A DNA stretch of 13,775 bases, taken from assembly GCA_008933525.1 (NCBI GenBank), contig WBUV01000036.1:1-13775 (forward strand), given 5' to 3'. Positions 1 to 11,624 of the stretch are shown piece by piece (position 1 is the stretch's first letter; each line of letters begins with the position of its first letter). The stretch is from Bacteroidales bacterium (GTDB lineage Bacteria; Bacteroidota; Bacteroidia; Bacteroidales; Tenuifilaceae). A program made the translations under genes and the position numbers. The notes under the pieces are model-generated. The model did no database searches. It saw only the letters and a program-made list of their open reading frames with translations, and was not told where the DNA came from.

Positions 1-1
1 T

Positions 2-85
2 GCCCAGGTGGCGGAATTGGTAGACGCGCTAGTTTCAGGGACTAGTGTCAGCAATGATGTGCAGGTTCGAGTCCTGTCCTGGGCA
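2..85 (+). tRNA. tRNA-Leu (anticodon CAG)
   Basis: A class II tRNA that folds completely by eye. The acceptor stem pairs 2-8 with 78-84, and A85 is the discriminator base. The anticodon stem pairs 29-33 with 41-45 around loop 34-40, with anticodon CAG at 36-38, which reads CUG leucine codons. The long variable arm at 46-60 forms a small TCA/TGA hairpin, and the T arm pairs 61-65 with 73-77 around TTCGAGT. The 3' CCA is not encoded (CAC follows), so it must be added by the CCA-adding enzyme. The promoter lies outside the window. Confidence 0.97.
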
Positions 86-93
86 CACAGCAA

Positions 94-128
94 AGCCTGA
101 TAAAATTAAGTTGTCAGGCTCTTTATTT
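94..128 (+). terminator. Possible tRNA-Leu terminator
   Basis: The inverted repeat AGCCTGA (94-100) / TCAGGCT (114-120) can extend by weaker pairs to a 7-nt loop. It is followed by the T-rich run CTTTATTT (121-128). It lies 9 nt past the mature tRNA end, a reasonable place for Rho-independent termination. The T-run is interrupted, so efficiency is uncertain. Confidence 0.55.
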
Positions 129-172
129 AAGTTCTTTTTTTGATGAAGAATTCGCTAGAATCTCTTCAAAAC

Positions 173-1099
173 TTACTCTTCAGCCCCTGTATGCCTCTTC
201 ACAAATTCAAAAATCTCCTGTAAAGCCATTTTTGCTTCAGGAAAAAGTGGCGATAAAAGCGGAAAGGCGTGAATCATTCCATCCCATTTTCTAAATGTAA
301 CATCAACACCATAACTAGTTGCAACATTTGCAACATTTACGCAATCATCGAAATGGATTTCGTGAGTACCAACACAAATAAATAGTGGTGGCATACCCGC
401 ATAATTCCCGAACTGAGGTGAGAGTATAGGATTTCGGGTATCACTATTGGCAACGTACATTTTGGTCCAAGTAGTCCACGAGCCCATTGGCGCAACATCA
501 TTCTTTGCATTGTACTGAAACGATTTTGCGCTACAACTCAAATCTGTAATGGGCGAAATTGAGAATGCGGCTTTTGGCAGCATTATATTTTGCTCCTTTA
601 ATGCTAGCAATAGCGATAATGTTAACGTTGCACCAGCCGACTCCCCTCCTACTACTATATTACTTGCCAAGTATCCTTGCTCCAATAACCATTTATAAGC
701 CGTAACACAATCGTCAACCGCAGCAGGAAATGGAAACTCTGGGGCCAACCTGTAATCAAAAACCAACGACTTTAAACCACATCCTTTGGCAAATTTTGCC
801 ACATGCATACGATGCGTAAGACATGAACCCGATATAAAACCACCACCGTGGATATATAAAAGTATCTTATTCTTTATTGGATTTTCAGGAATTATCCACT
901 CGGCCTGCATATCATTCAGCCATACTTTTTCCGTAACAACATCTTTAGGTAGTTTTATTCTTGCAGAAACCCTATCGATACTTTCGCGGAACTTCTCAAC
1001 CGAAAAACTCTCATCAACAACCTCAGGCTTTAACTTCAGACTAAACAGATGTCTGTTCTTTATTAGTCCTATAACTAATTTACTTCTTAAACTTTGCAT
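173..1099 (-). CDS. Alpha/beta hydrolase, HSL-type esterase/lipase family
   Basis: A 308-residue esterase-like protein of the hormone-sensitive-lipase (GDXG/family IV) group, which hydrolyses short acyl esters or lactones. The oxyanion-hole motif HGGG is at 84-87, and the nucleophile elbow GESAG at 152-156 gives Ser154. His277 lies in GMIHAF. Spacing to other family members puts the acid at Glu247 (THEIHFDD), 30 residues before the histidine, rather than the commoner Asp; a nearby Asp251 or Asp252 is the alternative. There is no signal peptide, so it is probably cytoplasmic. It follows the Crp/Fnr gene on the same strand after 67 nt. That gap holds CAAAATTC (1121-1128), which on the minus strand is one mismatch from a TAnnTTTG -7 element, so it may have its own promoter. 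The natural substrate cannot be told from sequence. Confidence 0.93.
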   Translation of the reverse strand: MQSLRSKLVIGLIKNRHLFSLKLKPEVVDESFSVEKFRESIDRVSARIKLPKDVVTEKVWLNDMQAEWIIPENPIKNKILLYIHGGGFISGSCLTHRMHVAKFAKGCGLKSLVFDYRLAPEFPFPAAVDDCVTAYKWLLEQGYLASNIVVGGESAGATLTLSLLLALKEQNIMLPKAAFSISPITDLSCSAKSFQYNAKNDVAPMGSWTTWTKMYVANSDTRNPILSPQFGNYAGMPPLFICVGTHEIHFDDCVNVANVATSYGVDVTFRKWDGMIHAFPLLSPLFPEAKMALQEIFEFVKRHTGAEE

Positions 1100-1166
1100 A
1101 ACATTTTAAATTTAACGATGCAAAATTCGTTAATTATAAGAACAAAGAAATTCACCTATGTTAACT

Positions 1167-1739
1167 TTAAGAATCATTGCTGATTTTTTTCCGAATTCGA
1201 CTCAACGATTGAGGGGCAACACCCAAAAAGGTAGACAAATGCTTCAAAGGAATCTTTTCGACCAATTCACGAGGATACTCTGCAAGTATTTTTATGTATC
1301 GCTCTTCGGCGGTCATTGTTTTGGTTTCGAGAAACAATTTATCGGAAAATTCCTGAATTTCATTCAGCAACTTTCGAATAAAAATATTCCACGAGTTCAA
1401 TGCCTCTAACTTTTTATATTGCTCAAAAGATATTTGCCAAACAACAGTTTTGTCTAGAGCCTGAATACACTCATTGGCTGCAACTTGCTTTCGGAAACTA
1501 TTTTTCGAGGTAAAACAGTATGGTGCAATGGTAAATGTTTTAGTAATATCATCACCATCAACAATATAGAAAAACCGAATCAACCCACTTTCAAGAAAGT
1601 AAAAGTTCCGACATACCTTTCCCTCTTCCAGTATAGTCTCATTTTTCTCATACTCTCTTCTCTCAAACAGCGGCTCAATCGAGTGCCATTCAGTATCGGT
1701 TAACTTTATGTAGGTTTCAATAAATGCCCTAAAATTCAT
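1167..1739 (-). CDS. Crp/Fnr-family transcriptional regulator
   Basis: A 190-residue regulator with a cyclic-nucleotide-binding-like beta-barrel at roughly 20-110 (GKVCRNFYFLESGLIRFFY is typical of Bacteroidota members). A connecting helix follows at about 110-140. The C-terminal helix-turn-helix is at about 162-186 (IPLKHLSTFLGVAPQSLSRI). The phosphate-binding residues of true cAMP receptors are not evident, and there is no Cys cluster for an Fe-S sensor, so the effector is unknown. It is divergent from the agmatinase-family gene (the starts are 145 nt apart) and upstream of the hydrolase; it could control either or itself. I saw no convincing palindromic target in the intergenic region. Confidence 0.92.
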   Translation of the reverse strand: MNFRAFIETYIKLTDTEWHSIEPLFERREYEKNETILEEGKVCRNFYFLESGLIRFFYIVDGDDITKTFTIAPYCFTSKNSFRKQVAANECIQALDKTVVWQISFEQYKKLEALNSWNIFIRKLLNEIQEFSDKLFLETKTMTAEERYIKILAEYPRELVEKIPLKHLSTFLGVAPQSLSRIRKKISNDS

Positions 1740-1832
1740 CTCACTTTAATATTTACTCAGGCTTTGCAAAACAATATGCTAAATGTAATAAAATCTATAG
1801 TATGTTATTACCATATAGGACTAAGACTAGTT

Positions 1833-1864
1833 TTTGCTGTAAACTCTCTTTTTTCATACTTTTG
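1833..1864 (+). promoter_or_regulatory. Bacteroidota-type promoter of the agmatinase-family gene
   Basis: TTTG (1833-1836) and TACTTTTG (1857-1864) match the Bacteroides sigma-ABfr -33 and -7 elements exactly (TTTG, TAnnTTTG), 20 nt apart. Initiation would fall near 1870, leaving a leader of only about 8-15 nt before the candidate ATG codons at 1879 and 1885. Confidence 0.75.
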
Positions 1865-1884
1865 TCCAATAATTTTTGATGATA

Positions 1885-2934
1885 ATGGCTAAAACTGATC
1901 AAATAGAAAACTTCGATCCTAATGGTATCGGAAATATTTCGGAAAACATTTACGGATTACCATTTAACTGCAACAACGCGAACCTTGTAATAATCCCTGT
2001 TCCCTGGGAAGTTACAGTTTCGTATAGTGCTGGAACAGCAAATGCTCCTGAGGCAATCCTTAACGCATCGTACCAAGTTGACTTGTTCGATCCTTACGTG
2101 AAGGATGCTTGGAAAATGGGCATTGCAATGGATAAGGTGAGCAAAAAAATAAAATCGCAAAGCACATCGCTACGGAAAAAGGCTGAGGAATATATTGAGA
2201 TGCTAACTAATGGCGACTCCCCTGAGCAAAATGAGTTGATGAAAAAAATTCAGGATGAAATCAACTTAGCCTGTGCAGAAATCAACAAATGGGTAAAAGC
2301 CGAGGCATTAAAATACTTAGATAAAAACAAGCTTGTTGCATTGGTTGGTGGCGACCATAGTACACCACTAGGACTAATTCAGGCATTATCGGACAAACAC
2401 AGCTCATTTGGCATACTACACATCGATGCTCACGCCGATTTAAGAAGGGCCTACGAGGGTTTTGAATTCTCCCACGCATCGATAATGTATAATGCAATAA
2501 AATTGCCTCAGATCAGTAAGTTGGTTCAAATCGGAATTCGCGATTACTGCCAGGATGAATTTGATCTTATTAATGCCGATAAGAGAATCAAAACCTTCTT
2601 TGATAGGGATATTAAGCACAATCAATACGAGGGTAAGAACTGGTCGGAAATATGCGATAGCATAATTAAGGAACTTCCACAAAAGGTGTATTTAAGCATT
2701 GATATTGACGGATTCGACCCTAAGCTTTGCCCAAACACAGGCACTCCAGTTCCTGGAGGCTTTGAGATGGAGCAAATTATTTATTTAGCGGAGAAGCTTG
2801 TTAGTTCGAAACGAAATATAATTGGATTCGACGTAAACGAAGTGGCTCCAGGAAAAGATGAGTGGGATGCCAACGTGGGCGCTCGCTTACTTTACCGAGT
2901 AGCCAATTTAGCACTAGTATCTCAACCCAAATAA
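1885..2934 (+). CDS. Ureohydrolase, agmatinase/arginase family
   Basis: A 349-residue metal-dependent ureohydrolase, expected to cleave urea from a guanidino compound. The binuclear metal site is intact: GGDHS (H158), DAHAD (D181, H183, D185) and SIDIDGFDP (D273, D275), with E319 in GFDVNEVAP. The sequence TGTPVPGG after the last metal motif resembles agmatinases more than classic arginases. Compared with the roughly 306-residue E. coli SpeB it carries an extra charged helical stretch at about 88-140. ATG 1885 (MAKTDQ) is chosen; ATG 1879, or TTG 1876 at the very edge of the transcript, are possible. It stands alone, without arginine decarboxylase or putrescine genes, so agmatine, arginine, another guanidino acid or guanidine itself cannot be separated by context. 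A strong terminator follows. Confidence 0.9.
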   Translation: MAKTDQIENFDPNGIGNISENIYGLPFNCNNANLVIIPVPWEVTVSYSAGTANAPEAILNASYQVDLFDPYVKDAWKMGIAMDKVSKKIKSQSTSLRKKAEEYIEMLTNGDSPEQNELMKKIQDEINLACAEINKWVKAEALKYLDKNKLVALVGGDHSTPLGLIQALSDKHSSFGILHIDAHADLRRAYEGFEFSHASIMYNAIKLPQISKLVQIGIRDYCQDEFDLINADKRIKTFFDRDIKHNQYEGKNWSEICDSIIKELPQKVYLSIDIDGFDPKLCPNTGTPVPGGFEMEQIIYLAEKLVSSKRNIIGFDVNEVAPGKDEWDANVGARLLYRVANLALVSQPK

Positions 2935-2966
2935 AAGACAACTTACGATTGCAAGTTGCATACAAT

Positions 2967-3002
2967 AAAAAAAACCGTGAATAAAATATTCACGGTTTTT
3001 TA
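2967..3002. terminator. Bidirectional intrinsic terminator
   Basis: CCGTGAAT (2975-2982) pairs perfectly with ATTCACGG (2988-2995), extended on the outside by an A-run on the left and a T-run on the right. The flanks therefore give a U-tract in either direction. It sits between the convergent agmatinase-family gene and the GH2 gene and should terminate both. Confidence 0.9.
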
Positions 3003-3013
3003 TTCCAAACTGT

Positions 3014-7108
<4,095 letters not shown>

Positions 7109-7119
7109 TTAAAAAAGTC

Positions 7120-9081
7120 TTAGTTTTCGGGAATAATAATTGCAGTAAAGCCTCCTCCCTTAACCATTTTGACTTTTAGTTTATCATTTTTAATAACGCT
7201 ATAAGTTATTATTTTGTAGTCTTCGGCATGCTTGTCAGCGTTAATTCCATCTTGCAACACCTCAACTTTCCATTTTTTATTATCAAGAAAATCTAGGCTC
7301 ACTTCAAATTCCCGCTCTTCTTCCTGATTATTTAGGGCCGCTAAATACCACTTATCGCCTGTTTTGCGTGCAACTATAAGATATTTGCCAATTTTAGCAT
7401 CAATAGGGTAGGTTACATCGAAAACCGAAGGAATTTTTGCTATAAATTGCGTACACTCCATTTCCTTTCTATAGTTCGATGGATTATCGGAAAGCATTTG
7501 CAATGGGCTCTCAAAAACGACATATAGAGCAACCTGATGTGCTCTTGTTCCAATACTCATTGGACTGCTCCAGGAAATTGAATAGTTCTTTTTATGACGG
7601 TTTATCATTGCTCCTGGGGTATAATCCATTGGACCAGCGACCATGCGTGTAAAAGGAAGCGTTAGGTTATGCTCCGGCGTAATCAAATCGCTCCACTTGC
7701 AATTTTCCAATCCTTTAACACCTTCGTAAGTTAGTACATTTGGGTAGGCGCGGCTTAATCCTGAAGGCTTAAATGCACCATGAAAATCGACAAGCATTTT
7801 ATATTCTGCTGCCTTAGCAGCAATTGTTTCGTAAACATTAACCATTTGCTGATCGGCGCGTTGCATAAAGTCAACCTTAACACCAACAACTCCCCACTGC
7901 TTAAACTGATTTAACACTTTATCGATATTCTCGTAGAAAGGCTTCCAAAGCACCCAAAGAATTACACCTACATTTTTGCTTTTGCCATACTCAATAAGCT
8001 CTGGGATATTAATATCCTCATTGCTTTTAATCAAATTCAGTGTGCTTGCAGACCAACCCTCATCAAGAATAATATACTCCAACCCAAAATCAGCCGCAAA
8101 ATCAATATAATACTTATAGGTCTCGGTGTTAATTCCCGATTTAAAATCGACGCCCCAAATATTATTATCGTTCCACCAATCCCACGCAACTTTTCCGGGC
8201 TTTACCCAGCTAAAATCGTCCTTACTTGTCCTTGAGAGATTATACACTAGCTGATTTTCGAGCAACTGCTTATCGGTTTCGGCAATTGCAAACACTCGCC
8301 AAGGAAGCGAACGCCGACCATTTGTTCTGGCTATATAGTCAGCCTCGGCTGTAATTATTTCATTCCTGTCTGGTCCACGCTCCGAAGGATTAACTGCATT
8401 TACTGCTTTAGGGAACAATGATTTGAGTGTATTTCCCTCAACCTTTTTAAGGAATAAGCAAGGATAATCGTAAAGATCAGCATCGGTTATAACAATACTT
8501 ACTCCCTCCTTTGTTTGCACCAACAGCGGCAACGATGAAAATTGACCATTAGACAAAGCGCTTAACTTGTCATCAACGTAAATTCTTTCATAATGCGACT
8601 GCAATTTATCCTCCTTAGGAAAGAGTACCCTTGAATCATCGGGGAATTTAAGTGTAATGTCCTCGTTATTTATCGCGATATTGTTATCAAACCCTAATAG
8701 TAAACGATAGGCAAAGCCATTATTATATAGCCTAAACTCTACTGAAATAGTTCTACTTAATTGAACTATTAACTTACTATAATCCACACTAAGATTTCGG
8801 AACTTAGTTGGGACAATACTCTCTATATATTCCGACTCAACAGTTGAACTACTCTTCTTGGAATTCAACGTGCCAACCAACTCATCACTTTGATTTATTG
8901 TAATGTTAAAAGAACCCTTATCAATTACCGATTTTTGCTGGCACATCAAACTCCACTCTACACCTTTATCAACCTTTACTGTAAGTTCGATTTTGCCATC
9001 GGGCGACTGCAATTGGTAGTTTTTGGCAATCGAAATTTGCGATATGGCTATTAGTACAATTAGGAGGTAAGTTCGGCACAT
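7120..9081 (-). CDS. Glycoside hydrolase family 97, probable retaining alpha-galactosidase
   Basis: A 653-residue secreted GH97 enzyme: signal peptide 1-19 (cleavage after SIA), N-terminal beta-sandwich to about 270, (beta/alpha)8 barrel at about 280-560 with LDEGWS, and a C-terminal beta-domain. GH97 contains inverting alpha-glucosidases (SusB) and retaining alpha-galactosidases (BT1871 type). Here the strand motif GVKVDFM offers D404 as a nucleophile, as in the retaining group, and E453 in TYEGVKG fits the acid/base. I therefore favour alpha-galactosidase, which also matches the GH2 and galactokinase neighbours. There is no lipobox (Cys2 is at the extreme N-terminus), so it is probably periplasmic. 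It is the first gene of the minus-strand operon and its 190-bp upstream region is shared with the divergent regulator. Confidence 0.92.
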   Translation of the reverse strand: MCRTYLLIVLIAISQISIAKNYQLQSPDGKIELTVKVDKGVEWSLMCQQKSVIDKGSFNITINQSDELVGTLNSKKSSSTVESEYIESIVPTKFRNLSVDYSKLIVQLSRTISVEFRLYNNGFAYRLLLGFDNNIAINNEDITLKFPDDSRVLFPKEDKLQSHYERIYVDDKLSALSNGQFSSLPLLVQTKEGVSIVITDADLYDYPCLFLKKVEGNTLKSLFPKAVNAVNPSERGPDRNEIITAEADYIARTNGRRSLPWRVFAIAETDKQLLENQLVYNLSRTSKDDFSWVKPGKVAWDWWNDNNIWGVDFKSGINTETYKYYIDFAADFGLEYIILDEGWSASTLNLIKSNEDINIPELIEYGKSKNVGVILWVLWKPFYENIDKVLNQFKQWGVVGVKVDFMQRADQQMVNVYETIAAKAAEYKMLVDFHGAFKPSGLSRAYPNVLTYEGVKGLENCKWSDLITPEHNLTLPFTRMVAGPMDYTPGAMINRHKKNYSISWSSPMSIGTRAHQVALYVVFESPLQMLSDNPSNYRKEMECTQFIAKIPSVFDVTYPIDAKIGKYLIVARKTGDKWYLAALNNQEEEREFEVSLDFLDNKKWKVEVLQDGINADKHAEDYKIITYSVIKNDKLKVKMVKGGGFTAIIIPEN

Positions 9082-9124
9082 GGAATTTGTTATTTATTGA
9101 TTAAACATAACCCTGATCATTCAG

Positions 9125-9142
9125 AATTGTAAATATACAATT
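9125..9142. promoter_or_regulatory. Perfect 18-bp palindrome in the GH97 leader
   Basis: AATTGTA (9125-9131) and TACAATT (9136-9142) are perfect inverted arms around AATA. The site lies 43 bp upstream of the GH97 start and 8 bp from the proposed operator at 9151-9167, but has a different sequence. It could bind a second regulator or form a small hairpin in the mRNA leader. There is no direct evidence for either role. Confidence 0.45.
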
Positions 9143-9150
9143 AAAATAAA

Positions 9151-9167
9151 AACAGGTATGCACTGTT
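9151..9167 (-). promoter_or_regulatory. Proposed operator 1 for the GntR-type regulator (glycosidase side)
   Basis: AACAGGTATGCACTGTT is an imperfect dyad with perfect AACAG/CTGTT arms. It matches the reverse complement of the site at 9245-9261 at 14 of 17 positions, sharing ACAGGTATG and ACTG. It lies 69 bp upstream of the GH97 start. The pair flanking a divergent regulator is the usual arrangement for local autoregulation, so binding by the 9272-10276 product is inferred. Confidence 0.6.
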
Positions 9168-9209
9168 AGTATAAAATATTATCTATATATCATTTTTTTC
9201 AGTATTAGT

Positions 9210-9241
9210 TTTGTTATTTATCTGTTTTTTTCATAATATTG
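9210..9241 (+). promoter_or_regulatory. Candidate promoter of the regulator-galactokinase arm
   Basis: TTTG (9210-9213), a 20-nt spacer and TAATATTG (9234-9241, one mismatch to TAnnTTTG) form a Bacteroidota-type promoter. Transcription would start near 9248, inside the proposed operator at 9245-9261, so occupancy would block initiation. An alternative -7 element, TAGTTTTG (9206-9213), is exact but lacks a -33 partner at the right distance. Confidence 0.45.
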
Positions 9242-9244
9242 CCT

Positions 9245-9261
9245 ACCAGTTCATACCTGTG
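9245..9261 (+). promoter_or_regulatory. Proposed operator 2 for the GntR-type regulator (regulator side)
   Basis: ACCAGTTCATACCTGTG is the inverted near-copy of the site at 9151-9167 (14 of 17 identical after reverse complementing). Its CAG-N7-CTG core is itself a weak dyad. It ends 10 bp before the regulator start codon and overlaps the likely transcription start, which fits autorepression. The two site centres are 94 bp apart, close to nine helical turns, so looping between them is possible. Confidence 0.6.
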
Positions 9262-9271
9262 AAAGTATAAA

Positions 9272-10276
9272 ATGTCAAAGAAGATAATAAGCGTAGAGAG
9301 AGAGTCTGCTGTATCGAAGTACAAGCAGATTGTGGCCACAACAATCGAGTCAATAAGTATAGGAAAATTAAAGGTGGGCGATAAAATGCCTAGCATTAAC
9401 AATGTTTGCAAATCGTTCAATATCTCGCGCGACACTGTCTTACTTGCGTACAAAGAACTAAAGGCTCGTGGAATTATATCCTCTGCACCAGGTAAAGGAT
9501 ACTACATTGAAACCACGAATGTTGACCTCACCCACAAAGTATTTGTCCTCTTTGATGAGCTAAACGCATTTAAGGAGAATCTATACAACTCGTTCCTTGA
9601 AGAGTTGAACAACAATGTACTAGTCGAAATATTCTTTCATCACTTCAATCGTAAAGTGTTCGATTCACTGCTTCATGAAAACAATGGACTTTATACAACC
9701 TATGTTGTAATGCCGGCAAAATTCAACAACATCTCGGAACAACTAGCAAATTTAAACGGTAGAGTTATTATACTCGATCAGCTTCCTGAAGAGCTATCAA
9801 AAAAATTCCCATCTGTTTATCAAAACTTCGAGAAGGATACATATAATTCGTTGATGTCGGGCAAGAAGCTAATTTCCAAATACAGGAAACTTATAATGAT
9901 CTATCCGGGAGGGAAAGAACCCGAAGGGCAGTTTAAAGGATTTATCAAGTTCTGCAATGAAACAGGAATTTCGTTCGAACTAATTAGCGGTTTAACCGAA
10001 AGACAAATATCCAAAGGTGAAGCATACATTGCCATATGGGATAGTGATTTAGTTAAAATTATTACATCGGCAAAGTTGCAGGGGCTGGAGATTGGACAAG
10101 ACGTTGGAATTATATCGTACAACGACACTGAACTTAAACAAGTAGTGGCCAACGGAATAACAACAATCTCAACCGATTTTAAAGCAATGGGTAAAACCTT
10201 GGCAAACCTCGTACTTACAAAAAAAAATATTCAGATCGAAAACCCTGCTTCCCTTATTGTTCGGGAGTCGCTATAG
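9272..10276 (+). CDS. GntR-family regulator with LacI-type sugar-sensing domain
   Basis: A 334-residue regulator. The N-terminal GntR winged helix-turn-helix is at about 10-80 (GDKMPSINNVCKSFNISRDTV, then ARGIISSAPGKGYYI). Residues about 88-334 form a LacI/periplasmic-binding-protein-like sensor, recognisable from GQDVGIISYNDTELKQV, ITTISTDFKAMG and the closing IVRESL. The same fusion occurs in arabinose regulators of the AraR type, including Bacteroides members. It lies between the divergent glycosidase operon and galactokinase, so galactose or a galactoside is the likely effector; that is inferred from context, not from binding residues. It probably represses both arms through the paired 17-bp sites upstream. 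Galactokinase follows 56 nt later and may share its transcript. Confidence 0.9.
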   Translation: MSKKIISVERESAVSKYKQIVATTIESISIGKLKVGDKMPSINNVCKSFNISRDTVLLAYKELKARGIISSAPGKGYYIETTNVDLTHKVFVLFDELNAFKENLYNSFLEELNNNVLVEIFFHHFNRKVFDSLLHENNGLYTTYVVMPAKFNNISEQLANLNGRVIILDQLPEELSKKFPSVYQNFEKDTYNSLMSGKKLISKYRKLIMIYPGGKEPEGQFKGFIKFCNETGISFELISGLTERQISKGEAYIAIWDSDLVKIITSAKLQGLEIGQDVGIISYNDTELKQVVANGITTISTDFKAMGKTLANLVLTKKNIQIENPASLIVRESL

Positions 10277-10332
10277 TTAAAAATCTGTTTCAACAATATT
10301 TTCCTTGAATTTTGCCTCATACACCATGTAAT

Positions 10333-11484
10333 ATGCAAATTGACGAAATAAAAGATTTATTTTATAACAACTTCGGGAGTTCATGCCGGATATTCTCTGC
10401 TCCCGGACGAATTAACATTATTGGCGAACACACCGACTATAATAATGGATTTGTTCTGCCAGCAGCCATTGATAAAAGAGTTTACTTAGCAATTGCGGCA
10501 ACAGACGATTGGGTAATTACAATTAATTCGGTTGATTATAACGAAACAGTATCATTTAACCTGTTCGCATCAGCCGTTGCATTACCACACTGGGCAATAT
10601 ACCCATACGGCGTTGTACAAGAAATAAAAGAATTGGGTTGCTTACTAGGTGGTTTTAACGCAGTTGTCTGTGGCGAAATTCCAACCGGAGCAGGTCTTTC
10701 GTCCTCCGCAGCTCTCGAAAGTGTTTTTGCTTTTGCACTGAATACTTTATTCAAACTCAACTTAAGCACATTGACTTTAGCCAAAATTGGCCAAAGAGCA
10801 GAGCACAACTTCGCCAAGGTTAAATGCGGCATTATGGATCAGTTTGCATCGCTGCATGGCAAAAGTGGGCAAGTAGTTAAACTCGACTGCCGCTCATTAG
10901 ACTATGAGTACTTCCCCTTGGAACTCGGCGATTACGAGTTTATCTTGGTCGACACAGGTGTTAAGCATAGCCTTGCCTCATCGGAATACAACCTTAGGCG
11001 ACAGCAATGCGATGAGGGTGTAAAAGCTTTGCAGCAAATCAACACTGCAATAATGAGCCTCCGTGATATTACTCTTAAAGATTTGACAACTATAAAAGGG
11101 ACAGTCAGCGAAAAGGTATACCAGTGCTGCGAATACGTTGCAGAAGAAAACTCTAGAGTTTTAGACACCTGTAATGCGCTAACCAACAATCAAATTGAAA
11201 AAGTTGGCGAACTAATGTACCAATCGCATGCTGGACTTAGAGATAAGTACAAGGTTAGCTGCGAAGAACTTGACCTACTCGTAGATACTGCACTTTCCAT
11301 CAATGGAGTAATTGGTAGCAGAATGATGGGCGGTGGCTTTGGAGGCTGTACCCTAAACCTGGTAAAAAAGATGAGAGCTGGAGAGTTTAAAGCAAAAATC
11401 GAAATTGCATATATTCAAAAATATGGCAAAAAACCTGCATTTTATGAAGTAACCATCGATAAGGGTGCTGATGAAATCGAATAA
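10333..11484 (+). CDS. galK: Galactokinase
   Basis: A 383-residue GHMP-family kinase that phosphorylates alpha-D-galactose to galactose-1-phosphate with ATP, the entry step of the Leloir pathway, in the cytoplasm. The galactokinase signature GRINIIGEHTDYNNGFVLP begins at R26. The ATP-binding motif GAGLSSSAALE is at 119-129. D169 (GIMDQF) is the expected catalytic base, and GGGFGGC is at 333-339. Length matches the family. ATG 10333 is chosen over the in-frame TTG 10312, because the signature then sits at the usual distance from the N-terminus. An intervening ATG at 10326 runs straight into TAA. It lies 56 nt after the regulator, and a weak -7-like GAATTTTG (10307-10314) may give extra expression. 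It links the two secreted galactosidases to intracellular galactose metabolism. Confidence 0.97.
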   Translation: MQIDEIKDLFYNNFGSSCRIFSAPGRINIIGEHTDYNNGFVLPAAIDKRVYLAIAATDDWVITINSVDYNETVSFNLFASAVALPHWAIYPYGVVQEIKELGCLLGGFNAVVCGEIPTGAGLSSSAALESVFAFALNTLFKLNLSTLTLAKIGQRAEHNFAKVKCGIMDQFASLHGKSGQVVKLDCRSLDYEYFPLELGDYEFILVDTGVKHSLASSEYNLRRQQCDEGVKALQQINTAIMSLRDITLKDLTTIKGTVSEKVYQCCEYVAEENSRVLDTCNALTNNQIEKVGELMYQSHAGLRDKYKVSCEELDLLVDTALSINGVIGSRMMGGGFGGCTLNLVKKMRAGEFKAKIEIAYIQKYGKKPAFYEVTIDKGADEIE

Positions 11485-11572
11485 TTGCATTTGAATACTA
11501 TTAAAAGTTGAAATAAAAAACACAAGCATATTCATAATCAAAAGCATAATATACTATCCTATAAACACAAAA

Positions 11573-11600
11573 AATGCCCGTTAAGCAAATAACGGGCATT
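11573..11600. terminator. Hairpin terminator between convergent genes
   Basis: An 11-bp perfect stem (11573-11583 with 11590-11600, GC-rich core GCCCG/CGGGC) encloses the 6-nt loop AGCAAA. The A-run to its left gives a strong U-tract for minus-strand transcripts from 11625-12628. For galactokinase on the plus strand the following ATTATAATT is a weaker tract. It lies 24 nt past the minus-strand gene's stop. Confidence 0.88.
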
Positions 11601-11624
11601 ATAATTGAATTAATATTCAAACTA

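Noticed and set aside
1..130. tRNA-Leu at the window edge as an integration site for a mobile element.
   Set aside because: No integrase, no duplicated tRNA 3' end and no direct repeats were found in the window.
145..167. Hairpin GAAGAATTC/GAATCTCTTC just past the hydrolase stop.
   Set aside because: It has a bulge and no U-tract on the minus strand, so it is not supported as a terminator for that gene.
2939..2958. CAACTT/AAGTTG inverted repeat after the agmatinase-family stop.
   Set aside because: Short and weak; the strong hairpin at 2967-3002 explains termination.
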